Shown here: piece by piece, positions 8,792-19,066 of the stretch
How positions within the stretch are numbered: position 1 is the stretch's first letter
Layout: the number at the start of each line of letters is the position of its first letter
NCBI GenBank assembly: GCA_016718345.1
Contig: JADKDN010000006.1
Location: 62,001 to 126,000 of the forward strand
From: Flavobacterium sp.
GTDB lineage: Bacteria > Bacteroidota > Bacteroidia > Flavobacteriales > Flavobacteriaceae
Reading direction: 5' to 3'
DNA: 64,000 nt
The notes under the pieces: generated by a model
What the model was told of the DNA's origin: nothing
The model's database searches: none
Seen by the model: the letters and a program-made list of their open reading frames with translations, nothing else
Made by a program: the position numbers and the translations under genes

Positions 8792-10828
8792 TTAGTTTTC
8801 TAATGGTAAAAAACTAAAATTTCTAGAATAGCTCAACATTTGTTCTGCAAAAGTTTTTGGTTGTTTTACTTCTATAGAAATAATATTGCCTTTCTTGTTC
8901 AGTTTAGGAACTAATATTGGATTAACAAATCCACTGTAAGGAGGTGAAGTAAATTGTTTGTTTCTTTCTAAAACTTCGGCATGCAGTTGTTGATTTACTT
9001 TTACTCCATAATTCTCTACCAAAGATTTTCCAGCTTCATAATCCCCTTCAGATTTAATGCGTTGTACTTCTCGCAACAATTCACCAAATAATTCATGAAG
9101 TTTATCATAATCCGTGATGTTAAAATACGTTTTGCCATTACGAGTTAACTTCTCTATTACATTGTCTTTCTGTCCTTTTTCAAAAACCCAAGCACTAACC
9201 CACTGACGGTTTCTCATATGGGCTTCTTCAATGTTTGCGCCTAATTCTAGACGAATTAATTGAGTCATTAATCCATTTCTGATATAGCTGTCATAGGATT
9301 CCATTCCCATTTTTTTCCAATCATCAACCAAACCTAGTTCCTGTAATTTTGGGCTATAGGCATAGTATAATCCTACCAAATCAGCTCTTCCCTCTTCAAG
9401 GGTTGATGCATAACTTTTTAATGTTTCTTTAGGTGTTCCGACACCAGGATTTATTTGACCAGAGGCATGACCTACAACTTCGTGTAAAGCAGTGTGTAAT
9501 TTGTCTCCTATTTCTCCATATTTTTTTGCAAGCTCAATTTCTTCATCATCATTAGCAAATTCTTGAAGTCTTCCCTTTCCTCCTGATTTATTGTAAGACT
9601 CAATAATATTACCCAAAGAAACCGATTTTGAACCGTAAGCTGCTCGAATCCAATCAGCATTTGGAAGGTTAACACCTATAGGCGTACTTGGTGATGAATC
9701 GCCTGATTCTCCTGCAACAATGACTGTTTTATAGGATATTCCAACAACATTTTTCTTTTTATGATTGGGAAGTAATGGTGAATTGTCTTCAAACCATTGT
9801 GCATTTTTTGAAACCACTTCCATCTTTGCAGACATATCAAAATCTTTAATCTGTACAATACCCTCATAAGAACCTCTATATCCTAGTGGGTCGTTATAAA
9901 CTTCAACAAAACCATTTATGTAATCAATATTACCTTCGGTAGCTTGAAGCCAAGCAATATTGTAGTCATCCCAAGTTTTAAGACTACCTGTTTTATAAAA
10001 ATCTATCAATAAACTTAGAGCATCAGCTTGTTTTTTATTTTCAGCAACCCCTTTTGCCTTTTCCAACCAAAAAATAATTTTGTCAATAGCCGAACCATAC
10101 ATTCCTTTACTTTTCCATACTTTTTCTTCCAACTGTCCATTGGAATTTCTAGTTAGCTTTGAATTTAATCCAAATGAATATGGCTTTGCTGGATCTGGGC
10201 TTTTCATTTTAGCATAAAACTCTTCTACTTCTTTAGCAGTTATCCCTTTGTCGTAAAAATTTATTGCTGAACCTTCTAATAATCCTTTTGATTCATCTAG
10301 ATTGACCCTTTTAGAATCTGCATCATTAAAGATAATTTCTACAATAGCTGGAGACAAACTAGTTTTTGTAGAAACTAATAATTTCTCAAAGTAATTTTTA
10401 GAAAACTGAGGTTTAATCTTATCATTAGAATAATGATGATGGATTCCGTTTGAGAACCAAACACGTTTAAGATAAATTTCAAAATTCTTCCAATCTCCCG
10501 TAGTTTTATCCCCTTTATAATTTTGATAAATTTGTTCTAGTGCTTTTCTAATTTTTAGATTGTATTTATAATGTTGATCCCACATGATATCTCTCCCCGA
10601 AGTTCCTGCTTGTGTTAAATAATATACTAACTTTTGCTCATTGAGCGTCAGATTTTCCCAACCAGGTATTTGGTATCGTAACACCTTAATATCAGCAAAT
10701 TGATCTACAATATATTCAAAAGGAACCTCTTTGGTTTTACTCACATCTGCAGTTCTTGTTACTTGTGAATTACAAATAAATGAAACTGAGGTTGCTAGTA
10801 AAACACCTGCAATTTTTAAAACTTTCAT
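8792..10828 (-). CDS. dipeptidyl-peptidase III family (M49) exported metallopeptidase
   Basis: A 678-residue zinc peptidase of family M49. The unusual family zinc motif HEXXXH is visible as His449-Glu450-Val-Val-Gly-His454 (ALHEVVGHASG), and the third ligand lies in TLEEGRADLVGLYYA (Glu478/479). An N-terminal hydrophobic segment (MKVLKIAGVLLATSVSF) predicts export. The Cys at 19 is followed by N-S-Q but preceded by Ile, so a lipoprotein signal is possible but imperfect. It should cleave dipeptides from the N terminus of short peptides, probably in the periplasm or at the cell surface. The length matches Bacteroidota homologues and the ORF is intact. It is a single-gene unit between a hairpin and a 280-bp upstream gap in which I see nothing clear. 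Confidence 0.9.
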   Translation of the reverse strand: MKVLKIAGVLLATSVSFICNSQVTRTADVSKTKEVPFEYIVDQFADIKVLRYQIPGWENLTLNEQKLVYYLTQAGTSGRDIMWDQHYKYNLKIRKALEQIYQNYKGDKTTGDWKNFEIYLKRVWFSNGIHHHYSNDKIKPQFSKNYFEKLLVSTKTSLSPAIVEIIFNDADSKRVNLDESKGLLEGSAINFYDKGITAKEVEEFYAKMKSPDPAKPYSFGLNSKLTRNSNGQLEEKVWKSKGMYGSAIDKIIFWLEKAKGVAENKKQADALSLLIDFYKTGSLKTWDDYNIAWLQATEGNIDYINGFVEVYNDPLGYRGSYEGIVQIKDFDMSAKMEVVSKNAQWFEDNSPLLPNHKKKNVVGISYKTVIVAGESGDSSPSTPIGVNLPNADWIRAAYGSKSVSLGNIIESYNKSGGKGRLQEFANDDEEIELAKKYGEIGDKLHTALHEVVGHASGQINPGVGTPKETLKSYASTLEEGRADLVGLYYAYSPKLQELGLVDDWKKMGMESYDSYIRNGLMTQLIRLELGANIEEAHMRNRQWVSAWVFEKGQKDNVIEKLTRNGKTYFNITDYDKLHELFGELLREVQRIKSEGDYEAGKSLVENYGVKVNQQLHAEVLERNKQFTSPPYSGFVNPILVPKLNKKGNIISIEVKQPKTFAEQMLSYSRNFSFLPLEN

Positions 10829-11111
10829 TAGTCTTGAATTAAATTATTTTTATAATAAATAGTGAACAAATATACTTATTCTTTGAATATATCATAAAAA
10901 ACCAAATCAATAATCTATTAAAATTTAATTTTAACACAGCAATAACTAAACCGTTTGTTGTAATAATATAAATGCTCCAACCAACTTTAGTTCTATTTTA
11001 TCCAGATGCATCAAATTTATTTTTTACCATCAACATTTTCAATATTTTCATTTGAGTGACTCAGAATCCTAATAAAATTTCTAACTTTACAAAAGCAAAC
11101 AATTATTTCGC

Positions 11112-12216
11112 ATGAAAATTCTAAAATATATTTTTCTTCTCATTCTACTTGCCTTTTTTGCATTAACGGTATTTGTAGCTACTCAAAAAGGAGATTTTAA
11201 CGTAACGCGAAGCATTATAATTAAATCCCCTAAGTCAACTGTATTCAATTATGTAAATGATTACAGAAATTGGGAAACCTTTGGTTCTTGGAAAAAAGAA
11301 GACCCTGAAATGAAATTTTACTACCCAGCAACAACCGTAGGAATTGGAGGCTCGTATTCTTGGAAAGGGAATGATGGTGATGGAGATATGAGAACTATTG
11401 ATGTAAAGGAAAATGCGAGTATAAAACAAAAAATGAATTTTAACGGCTCAATTTCGGATGTATATTGGACTTTTAAAGATACTGTTGGCGGAACAAAAGT
11501 TACATGGAACTCAAAAGGGTCAATGAATTTTGGTTTTAAAATTTTTAGTTTTTTTAAGGGTGGTGCAGACAAGGTTATAGGGAATATGTATGAGAAAAGT
11601 TTAGTTAATCTTGATAAAACTCTTGATTATGAACTGAATACTTATTCTATTAAAGTGGTAGGTTCGGTTCAAAAATTAGGTTGCTTTTATCTTAGACAAA
11701 CTATTACAAGTAAAATAAGTAATGTCCCTAAAAATTTACGAATTATGATTCCAAAGCTTATTCATTTTTTTAAAAAAAATAAGCTAGCCATGTATGGGAA
11801 GCCGTTTGTTATTTATCATACCTATGACACTGCAAATGGAATTACAAAGTTATCCGTTTGTATTCCTATAAAAGAGGCGGTTTTTACAAGTGAAGGAAGC
11901 GACATAACTTCTGGAAAGCTGTATGCATTTCAAGCTGTAAAAACAGTTTTAACAGGAGATTATTCTCATAGTAAAGAGGCTTGGAAAAAAACTTTTGATT
12001 ACATTTCTAAAAATAATCTATCACAAAACACATCGATTCCATACATAGAATTATATACTAAAAAATATGGAACAAGTGGCAAATCCCTCTCAATGGATTA
12101 CTGAAATTTATGTTCCAATACAAGCAAAATCTTCAGCAGTATATAAACCCAAACCAGCAGAGGAAACAGCTCCATCAGCTCCTATTGAACCAGCTACAGA
12201 AAATACAGAACCATAA
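11112..12216 (+). pseudogene. membrane-anchored SRPBCC / GyrI-like effector-binding protein, frameshifted near its end
   Basis: The N terminus is a membrane anchor (ILKYIFLLILLAFFALTVFVA), followed by an SRPBCC (START-like) domain at about residues 25-165 with the typical FNYVNDYRNWETFGSW opening. A second half at about 170-320 looks like the GyrI-like effector-binding domain of AraC/MerR regulators. The open frame stops at 12102-12104, but a +1 reading after about 12065 continues as EQVANPSQWITEIYVPIQA and a Pro/Ala/Glu-rich tail, ending at TAA 12214-12216. This is the expected C terminus, so one base has been lost or gained. Ligand and role unknown. Confidence 0.75.
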
Positions 12217-12277
12217 ATTATTTTTTAGTGGAATTTAAACTTTTTTCATTAGTTGCATTCTAATAGAAAATATTTCT

Positions 12278-12817
12278 TTGGAAGAAAAAGATTTCATACA
12301 AAAACTATTGAATCCTAAAACGCAAAATGAAGCGTTTCAAATACTCTTGAGCCAGTATCAAAAACCTTTGTATTATCATATAAGAAATATAGTTCTGAAT
12401 CACGATGATGCCGATGATGTATTACAAAATACTTTCATAAAAGTATTCCAACACTTGAAAGGCTTCAAAGGCGACAGTAAACTTTTTTCTTGGATGTATC
12501 GCATTGCCACGAACGAAGCCATTACTTTTATAAATCAAAAAGCCAAAAGAAACGGGACAACAAGTGAAGCACTACAGAGCAAAATAGTAGAGAATTTAAA
12601 ATCCGATTCCTTTTTTGATGGAACAGAAATTCAAATCAAATTGCAAAAGGCTATTGTTACACTTCCAGAAAAACAGCAATTGGTTTTTAAAATGAAGTAT
12701 TTTGAAGAAATGAAATACGAGGATATGTCTGAGATTTTAGGAACTTCTGTCGGAGCACTTAAAGCTTCTTATCATCATGCCGTGAAAAAAATAGAAAACT
12801 ATGTAAATAGTAATTAA
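12278..12817 (+). CDS. ECF-type RNA polymerase sigma factor
   Basis: A 179-residue sigma-70 family factor with only regions 2 and 4. Region 2 covers about residues 25-90 (HDDADDVLQNTFIKVFQHL, then SWMYRIATNEAI). Region 4 covers about 125-175 (LPEKQQLVFKMKYFEEMKYED, then the helix-turn-helix SEILGTSVGALKASYHHAVKKI). The start codon is TTG (12278-12280); no in-frame ATG or GTG lies between it and the region upstream, and homologues start at this point. It is followed within 31 bp by a small membrane protein and then a periplasmic protein, a common sigma / anti-sigma-like / sensor arrangement. Confidence 0.9.
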   Translation: MEEKDFIQKLLNPKTQNEAFQILLSQYQKPLYYHIRNIVLNHDDADDVLQNTFIKVFQHLKGFKGDSKLFSWMYRIATNEAITFINQKAKRNGTTSEALQSKIVENLKSDSFFDGTEIQIKLQKAIVTLPEKQQLVFKMKYFEEMKYEDMSEILGTSVGALKASYHHAVKKIENYVNSN

Positions 12818-12847
12818 ACCTTTTAAACATTGTATCGTCTAATAACT

Positions 12848-13261
12848 ATGAACAATTTTGAATTAAATAAAGTACCTAAAATTGAATCTGGATTTAAAAC
12901 TCCAGACCACTATTTTGATACTTTTTCAGAAAAAATAATGCAACAATTACCTGAGCGTAATCAAAAAGTGACACCAATTTTCAGTAAGACAAAAATTTGG
13001 ACTATTGCAATTGCTGCTGTATTTGTAATTTCGCTCTCGATTCCTATCTTTAATGCTTTAAAAACCTCTTCAACAGAATTAGATAAAGGAACAATAGAGA
13101 ATTACCTTACCAATCATGCCGAAATTTCTGATGATGATTTGGTAGAACTACTCGATGAAGAAGACATTCAGAAAATGAAATTAAATTACAATATTGAAGA
13201 CAAAACAATTGAAGATATTCTTTCTACTAATTCTGATTTAGAAGAATATATTATAAACTAA
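12848..13261 (+). CDS. putative membrane partner (anti-sigma-like) of the ECF sigma factor
   Basis: A 137-residue protein with one central membrane helix (TIAIAAVFVISLSIPIF, about residues 53-70). The basic N-terminal part is cytoplasmic and the C-terminal half, on the other side, is very acidic (DDDLVELLDEEDIQ). I chose ATG 12848; the frame is open from a TTG at 12830. The topology and position directly after the sigma gene are those of an anti-sigma factor, but I see no zinc motif (HXXXCXXC) or other named anti-sigma domain, so the role is inferred from context. Confidence 0.7.
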   Translation: MNNFELNKVPKIESGFKTPDHYFDTFSEKIMQQLPERNQKVTPIFSKTKIWTIAIAAVFVISLSIPIFNALKTSSTELDKGTIENYLTNHAEISDDDLVELLDEEDIQKMKLNYNIEDKTIEDILSTNSDLEEYIIN

Positions 13262-13292
13262 TAGTACTTAATTTTGATATAAAATCTACATT

Positions 13293-13748
13293 ATGAAAAT
13301 CAATAAATTACTACCACTAATTCTATTTTTAATTACTCTGAATGGATTTGCACAATCTCGTTTCAAAGAAAAAAAAGAGCAAATCCGAGCTTTAAAAATA
13401 GCTTTTATTACCGACGAATTAAAACTTACCACTGATGAAGCTACAAAATTTTGGCCTTTGTACAATAATTTTGAAGAAAAGCAACGAGAGTTGAAGCAAC
13501 AAAAAATCCGATCGTATATGAAACGATTTGAAAGTGGTGAAGTCGAAAAAATGAGTGATAAAGAGGCAACAAACTTTTTAAATCAGATGGAAAATACTGA
13601 AGATGAAATGTATCAGCTTCGTAAAAAATTTGTTTCAAATTTAAAAGATATATTGCCTCCAATCAAAATTATTAAACTAAAAAAAGTAGAGGAAGACTTT
13701 AATCGAAAATTATTACAACAATATCGTGACAAAGGAATTCCTAAATAG
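13293..13748 (+). CDS. periplasmic Spy/LTXXQ-like helical protein
   Basis: 151 residues with a clear signal peptide (MKINKLLPLILFLITLNGFAQ, cut after Ala20 or Gln21), then an almost entirely helical, highly charged domain. LKLTTDEATKFWPLYNNFEEK is a family hallmark resembling the LTxxQ repeats of Spy/CpxP-type proteins, and a second amphipathic segment follows (MSDKEATNFLNQMENTED). It is the third gene of the sigma-factor operon, so it may buffer misfolded proteins or sense envelope stress for that sigma factor. The family assignment is by pattern; the regulatory role is inference. Confidence 0.75.
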   Translation: MKINKLLPLILFLITLNGFAQSRFKEKKEQIRALKIAFITDELKLTTDEATKFWPLYNNFEEKQRELKQQKIRSYMKRFESGEVEKMSDKEATNFLNQMENTEDEMYQLRKKFVSNLKDILPPIKIIKLKKVEEDFNRKLLQQYRDKGIPK

Positions 13749-13759
13749 TTTATTTTAGA

Positions 13760-14215
13760 TTAATGTTTACAGGTTTCTAAAAAATTTGAATCTAAAAATT
13801 CTACTTTCCCGGTTTCGCTTTGTTGATAAGTCATTTGTATTCTCATTGCAATGGTTTGATGGCTGGCTTATGGCATTTATCAAAGTGACTATATGTCACC
13901 TTCGGAACTTAATGCCGCCGTCTGCTCATTTTGTCCCCTTACAACAATTAACTTTGCTCCTAGAACAGCATTTGCAAATTCTATACTTCCCCATGAAGCA
14001 AAGGAAGCCTGACCGGCGTTCATAAATAAATCACCTGAACATAATTTCCGGGGGACTCTTATTTGGCCCCCCCCAACAATTATAAAAGGTGTTGTTTCCG
14101 GGCGAAAATTTTTTTTTTTGTCCTGGGTTGGTGGGGGTGGAATATTTTCCCCATGTTTACCTCTTTGAGTAAAGCTGTTCTGCATTACTGGCAAAATAAA
14201 CTACAATACAGTTTC
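13760..14215 (-). pseudogene. remnant of a beta-carbonic anhydrase gene
   Basis: Read on the minus strand, fragments match a beta-carbonic anhydrase in order. NFRPETTPFIIVGGGQIRVP stands where xTPFAIVVGCxDSRVP is expected. SGDLFMNAGQ then SWGSIEFANAVLGAKLIVV is almost perfect, followed by GQNEQTAAL where GHExCGA should be. A TGKVEFLD-like end lies near 13790 with a stop at 13762-13760. All four zinc-site residues are lost or scrambled (GGGQIR for GCxDSR, GQNEQT for GHExCG), stops interrupt the frame, and about a third of the expected length is missing. The region also contains runs of 8-11 identical bases. It cannot encode an active enzyme as written. Confidence 0.7.
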
Positions 14216-14439
14216 ATATTTTTTGATTTTATATTTCTACAAACGTATGACAAGAAAAAACATAAACATAATTAATGTTTTATATATTATTTATTTATAA
14301 ATAAACTGCTTCTTAAATAATTCTTAAAGTTTGGTATACCAGCAATGAATCAAATTAAAAATCAAATTAGTGGCACAGTAATTGAACTTTACAAAGAAAT
14401 TAAAACTCGCATCTTAGTATTAACCTAAAAATGAATACC

Positions 14440-15612
14440 ATGAAAACTAAAATAATTTATTCAGCAATTTTTCTTTCTTTATTTACGACCATTAGTATTG
14501 CTCAAGATCGAACAATAATAAATGTAAATAATTCAGAAATTAGTGATAATCTCGATTTAAGAGCTGTTGCCTCATTGTTTGGAGACGCGCGAAATTTGGA
14601 AGATTTTGAAAGACAATTAAACGACCCAAAAATTCAGATATCCAATTTAGATTTGAATAACGATAATCAAGTTGATTATCTTCGAGTAATTGAATCAGTT
14701 GAGAAAAACACTCATTTAATCATTATTCAATCTGTTCTTGGTCAAGATATGTTTCAAGATGTTGCCACCATCGAAGTTGAAAGAGATAGAAATAACAAAA
14801 TTCAAATTCAAGTAGTTGGTGATGTCTACATGTATGGCGATAATTATATTTATGAGCCAATTTATGTTCATACTCCTGTTATTTATTCTAATTTTTGGGT
14901 AAGAAATTATAGGCCTTACTATTCTAGTTGGTACTGGAACTATTATCCAAGTTATTACTATGTGTGGAATCCTTTTCCTATTTTTAGATATAGAAATAAC
15001 GTCAATGTATATATCAATTTTAGCAATCAATACAACTACGTATCTCATAGAAGCTGCCACAGAGCCATGTTTATTCACCATACGATAAGACAAAACTATT
15101 GTGAAAGAAATTATCCTAATAGATCTTTCTCTCAAAGAAATAGAAATGTTGCTAATCGATATGAATTAGACCAAAATAGATCGTATAGAAATGTAAACTC
15201 GAGAAATGAATTAGCTTACAATAATACCAGAGTTTCAAACAACAGAACGTATTCAAGAACAAATCCTATCGAATACAATACAAATAATGGAAAAAGAGAA
15301 TCTGTAAATGAAAGAACTTATGCTAATACCACCAGAGAACGAAATACTCCAGAGAACGCAAACAAAGGAAGAACTTTTTCTAATTCTGAAACTAATAGAT
15401 CTAATCAACCTTCTTACGAAAGATCAAATACAAACACAACTCGAGAGGTGAATAGAAGAAATGACGATAAACCTTCTGAAAATTATTCTCAAAATAGAAC
15501 AGAATCACTAAGAACCTATTCTGAAACTAGAGGTTCTTCACACAGAGAAAATCAACAAATTAGGAATGTAACTCCCCAGGGAAATAGAGGAAATAGTTCT
15601 GCACGCAGGTAG
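14440..15612 (+). CDS. exported protein with Asn/Arg/Ser-rich low-complexity tail
   Basis: About 390 residues with a signal peptide (MKTKIIYSAIFLSLFTTISIAQ). A second ATG three codons upstream (14431) is also possible. The globular N-terminal part (about residues 25-130) includes an EF-hand-like loop, LDLNNDNQVDYLRVIE. Next comes a Tyr/Trp-rich stretch (about 150-185, repeated YY and NYYPSYYY patterns). The last 170 residues are low-complexity Asn/Arg/Ser/Glu with repeated RNxN and NTTRE units, probably disordered. The N-terminal part looks like a conserved Bacteroidota domain that I cannot name. It is probably periplasmic or surface-exposed and lies before a clear hairpin terminator. Confidence 0.75.
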   Translation: MKTKIIYSAIFLSLFTTISIAQDRTIINVNNSEISDNLDLRAVASLFGDARNLEDFERQLNDPKIQISNLDLNNDNQVDYLRVIESVEKNTHLIIIQSVLGQDMFQDVATIEVERDRNNKIQIQVVGDVYMYGDNYIYEPIYVHTPVIYSNFWVRNYRPYYSSWYWNYYPSYYYVWNPFPIFRYRNNVNVYINFSNQYNYVSHRSCHRAMFIHHTIRQNYCERNYPNRSFSQRNRNVANRYELDQNRSYRNVNSRNELAYNNTRVSNNRTYSRTNPIEYNTNNGKRESVNERTYANTTRERNTPENANKGRTFSNSETNRSNQPSYERSNTNTTREVNRRNDDKPSENYSQNRTESLRTYSETRGSSHRENQQIRNVTPQGNRGNSSARR

Positions 15613-15634
15613 ATTAAATTTTTAACAAATAAAT

Positions 15635-15669
15635 AAGGGTAAATACTTTCTTCATAAGTGTTTACCCTT
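15635..15669 (+). terminator. hairpin terminator
   Basis: AAGGGTAAATACT and AGTGTTTACCCTT pair over 13 positions with one T-G wobble, followed by a T-rich stretch (TTCTTTTT). Confidence 0.75.
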
Positions 15670-15769
15670 TTCTTTTTACCCATTACTTAATTTGATATTT
15701 TTTTTATTCTAATTACTAATTTATCAACTTTATAGTAGTAAATTTGTTGGCTTTTTCTAATTATTTTTT

Positions 15770-17747
15770 ATGAGCTCTCAACATCACGGCCTTCACAGTA
15801 AATTAACAATAGGTGGCTTATTGATTTCTTTAGGTATAATTTACGGTGATATTGGTACTTCACCGCTTTATGTAATGAAGGCGATTCTTGGACTTGATTT
15901 CGCTATTAACAAAGAACTTGTTTTAGGTGGAATCTCATTGGTATTTTGGACCTTAACACTTCAAACAACTGTGAAATATGTATTAATTACGCTGAGTGCA
16001 GACAATCACGGTGAAGGAGGGATTTTTGCATTATATGCATTAGTGAAACGAACCAAAATAAAATGGTTAATAATACCAGCTATTATTGGAGGGAGCGCCT
16101 TGTTGGCAGATGGAATTATAACGCCTCCTATCTCGGTTTCCTCAGCGGTTGAAGGTATTCGAACATTTTATCCGCAAATTAATACGATTCCTATTGTTAT
16201 TGGGATATTATTTGTTTTATTCACCATTCAACAATTTGGAACTAAGCTTGTTGGTAAATTTTTTGCTCCAGTAATGCTAATTTGGTTCTTAATGTTAGGA
16301 GCAATTGGAGCCATACAAATATCAAGCAATCTTGAAGTTCTAAAAGCCATAAATCCTTATTACGCCTACAATTTACTAATGGCTGATGAAGGCATAAATC
16401 CTGAAGGTTTTTTTGTACTAGGTTTTGTTTTTCTATGTACAACTGGAGCTGAAGCTTTATATTCTGATATGGGGCATTGTGGAAGAAAAAATATTAGAAT
16501 CAGTTGGATTTTTGTAAAAATCGCATTGATTTTGAATTACTTTGGTCAAGGAGCCTATTTAATTCAACACGAAGGAGAAACGTTGAGAAGTTTAGGAGGT
16601 TCAAATGCAAATCCTTTCTATTTAACCATGGCAAGCTGGTTTCAACCTATAGGAATTGTCGTGGCTACACTTGCTGCTGTCATAGCATCCCAAGCTTTAA
16701 TCAGTGGTTCTTTTACCCTGATAAATGAGGCTATGCGATTGAATTTCTGGCCTAAAGTGAGAATAAAATATCCAACAGAGCTCAAAGGACAATTGTATAT
16801 TCCATCCATAAACTGGTTGTTATTAATAGGATGTATATGGGTTGTTATTCATTTTGAGGAATCAAGTAATATGGAACATGCCTACGGATTAGCCATTATT
16901 TTATGTATGATAATGACCACTATTTTGCTCAATTATTACTTAATAATGAAAAGAGTTAAACTTTATTTTATCATGCCTTTAATAGGAATTTACACTTTGA
17001 TAGAGTTTAGTTTCTTTTATGCTAACATTACAAAGTTTGCCGATGGTGGTTACGTTACATTAATTATTGCTATACTCCTAATATCGATTATGACTACCTG
17101 GTATTTAGCCAAACAAATTAGTAAAAATTACACCAAGTTTGTAAAAATTGATGATTACAAAAAAAGTAATGGCCGAACTATCAGTCGATTTATCTATTCC
17201 GAAATATGCTACACATCTCGTTTACATGACCAATGCTGGAAGAACAGATGAAATTGAAGAAAAAGTAATGTACTCCATACTTCAGAAAAGACCAAAACGT
17301 GCCGATATATACTGGTTTGTTCATGTGAATATTTTAAATGAACCGTATAAGAAAGAGTACAAAGTAACCGAAATTATCAAAGACGACTTATTTAGAATAG
17401 ATTTTAATTTAGGTTTTAGAGAACCAACAAAAATCAACCTAATGTTCAAAGAAGTACTAACGGATATGGTGAAAAATGGCGAAGTTGACGTTACCAGTCG
17501 TTATGAATCATTGAATAAAAATAACATACTTGGAGATTTCAAATTTGTATTGTCCGAAAAATTCCTTTCTAACGATAGTGATATGTTATGGCATGAAAAA
17601 ATTATCATGAATACCTATTTCTTCATCAAGAAATTCAGTTTGTCCGAAGGAAATGCTTTCGGATTGGATAGTAGTTCGGTTAAAATTGAACAATTCCCAT
17701 TAGTATTACATGCTCCTGAAAAAATTTACTTAACTCGAATTAAGTAA
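15770..17747 (+). pseudogene. kup: Kup potassium uptake permease, frameshifted
   Basis: Two overlapping ORFs together make one Kup protein of about 659 residues. The first carries the family start GLLISLGIIYGDIGTSPLYV and about twelve membrane segments, plus DGIITPPISVSSAVEG. The second carries the soluble C-terminal domain (ATHLVYMTNAGRTDEIEEKV to the end at 17747). The break is at a run of seven A at about 17159-17165: with six A, the frame reads DDYKKVMAELSVDLSIPKYAT without interruption. Kup imports K+ coupled to protons. The single-A change could be sequence error or slippage at a homopolymer. Confidence 0.9.
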
Positions 17748-17797
17748 TACTAAAAATACTTTTTAGGTATTTCCATTAATGAATGAATAAATTCTAC

Positions 17798-17830
17798 TTG
17801 GTAGCATTCATCATTAAAGTAGTACCTTTG
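17798..17830 (+). promoter_or_regulatory. promoter of the RsmB-like gene
   Basis: TTG (17798-17800) and TACCTTTG (17823-17830), 22 bases apart, fit the Bacteroidota -33/-7 pattern. The predicted start of transcription is about ten bases before the ATG at 17848. Confidence 0.6.
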
Positions 17831-17847
17831 CACCTCAATTATAAGTA

Positions 17848-19063
17848 ATGAGATTACACAGAAATTTAGTTTACACAACAATCGATTCCCTGAATGCCAT
17901 ATTTAATGAAGGTGAATATGCAGACAAAGTTGTAGCAAGAGCACTTAAAAAAGACAAACGCTGGGGAAGTTCCGACAGAAAATTTGTTGCTGAAACCATC
18001 TATGAAATCGTAAGATGGAAACGATTGTATGCTGAAATTGCTGAAGTAAAAGAGCCTTATGATAGAGATAACCTTTGGAGAATGTTTGCGGTTTGGGCCG
18101 TTTTAAGAGGGTATCCAATACCTGATTGGAGACAACTAGAAGGCACTCCTGAACGAAAAATAAAAGGAAAATTTGATGAACTTTCAAAAATAAGAACTTT
18201 TAGAGAATCCATTCCTGATTGGATGGACGAATTAGGAGTTCAAGAATTAGGAGAAAGTGTATGGTCAAAAGAAATCGCTGCTCAAAATCAGCCAGCAAAA
18301 GTCATTTTGAGAGTCAACACATTAAAGACGACTAAAGAGAAACTTCGAGCCATTTTAATGGATTTGAATATAGAAACAGAATTTTTAAAAGATCAGCCAG
18401 ATGCTTTGGTACTTAAAGAAAGAGCTAATGTTTTTCTTACCGATGCTTTCAAAGAAGGACTATTTGAAGTTCAAGATGCTAACTCTCAATTAGTAGCTCA
18501 TTTCCTAGATGTAAAACCGGGTATGCGCGTTGTTGATACTTGTGCAGGTGCAGGTGGAAAAACCTTGCATATCGCTTCTTTAATGGAAAATAAAGGTCAA
18601 TTAATTGCAATGGATTTATATGAAAGTAAACTGAAGCAATTAAAATTAAGAGCCAAAAGAAATGGGGCTTTCAATATTGAATATCGAATCATTGATAGCA
18701 CAAAGGTTATAAAGAAATTACACGAAAAAAGCAGATCGAGTTTTAATCGATGCACCATGTAGCGGATTAGGAGTTCTTAAAAGAAACCCTGATGCAAAGT
18801 GGAAATTACAACCTGAGTTTATTGACAATATCCGAAAAGTTCAAGCAGAAGTCTTAGAAAGCTATTCTAAAATTGTAAAACCCGGAGGAAAATTAGTTTA
18901 TGCCACTTGCTCTGTTTTGCCTTCTGAAAATCAAAAACAAGTTGAAAGATTTCTAGCAACAGATACTGGTAAAAATTTCAATTTTATCAAAGATTCAAAA
19001 ATATTAGCCTCCGAATCTGGATTTGATGGGTTTTACATGGCTTTGTTAGAACGGAAAATATAA
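17848..19063 (+). pseudogene. rsmB: RsmB/NOL1/NOP2/Sun family RNA (cytosine-5) methyltransferase, frameshifted
   Basis: About 404 residues when read through one frame break. The N-terminal helical NusB-like region is followed by a SAM-binding domain with VVDTCAGAGGKTLHIAS near residue 228. After the break come the two cysteine motifs of m5C methyltransferases: DAPCSGLG (motif IV) and VYATCSVLPSEN (motif VI, catalytic region). The break is at a run of six A near 18724, where five A give HEKADRVLIDAPCSG in frame. The gene should methylate a cytosine in 16S rRNA or another RNA; the exact target is not certain. The stop is at 19061-19063, just before a strong hairpin. Confidence 0.85.
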
Positions 19064-19066
19064 TTT

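Noticed and set aside
13786..14275. Plus-strand open frames in the 13.8-14.3 kb gap
   Set aside because: Their translations look random, whereas the minus strand gives ordered carbonic anhydrase motifs.
17148..17251. Programmed ribosomal frameshifting at the A-run in kup
   Set aside because: The run of seven A could slip, but there is no stimulatory hairpin just downstream, Kup proteins are not known to use it, and similar run-length changes occur in many other genes here.
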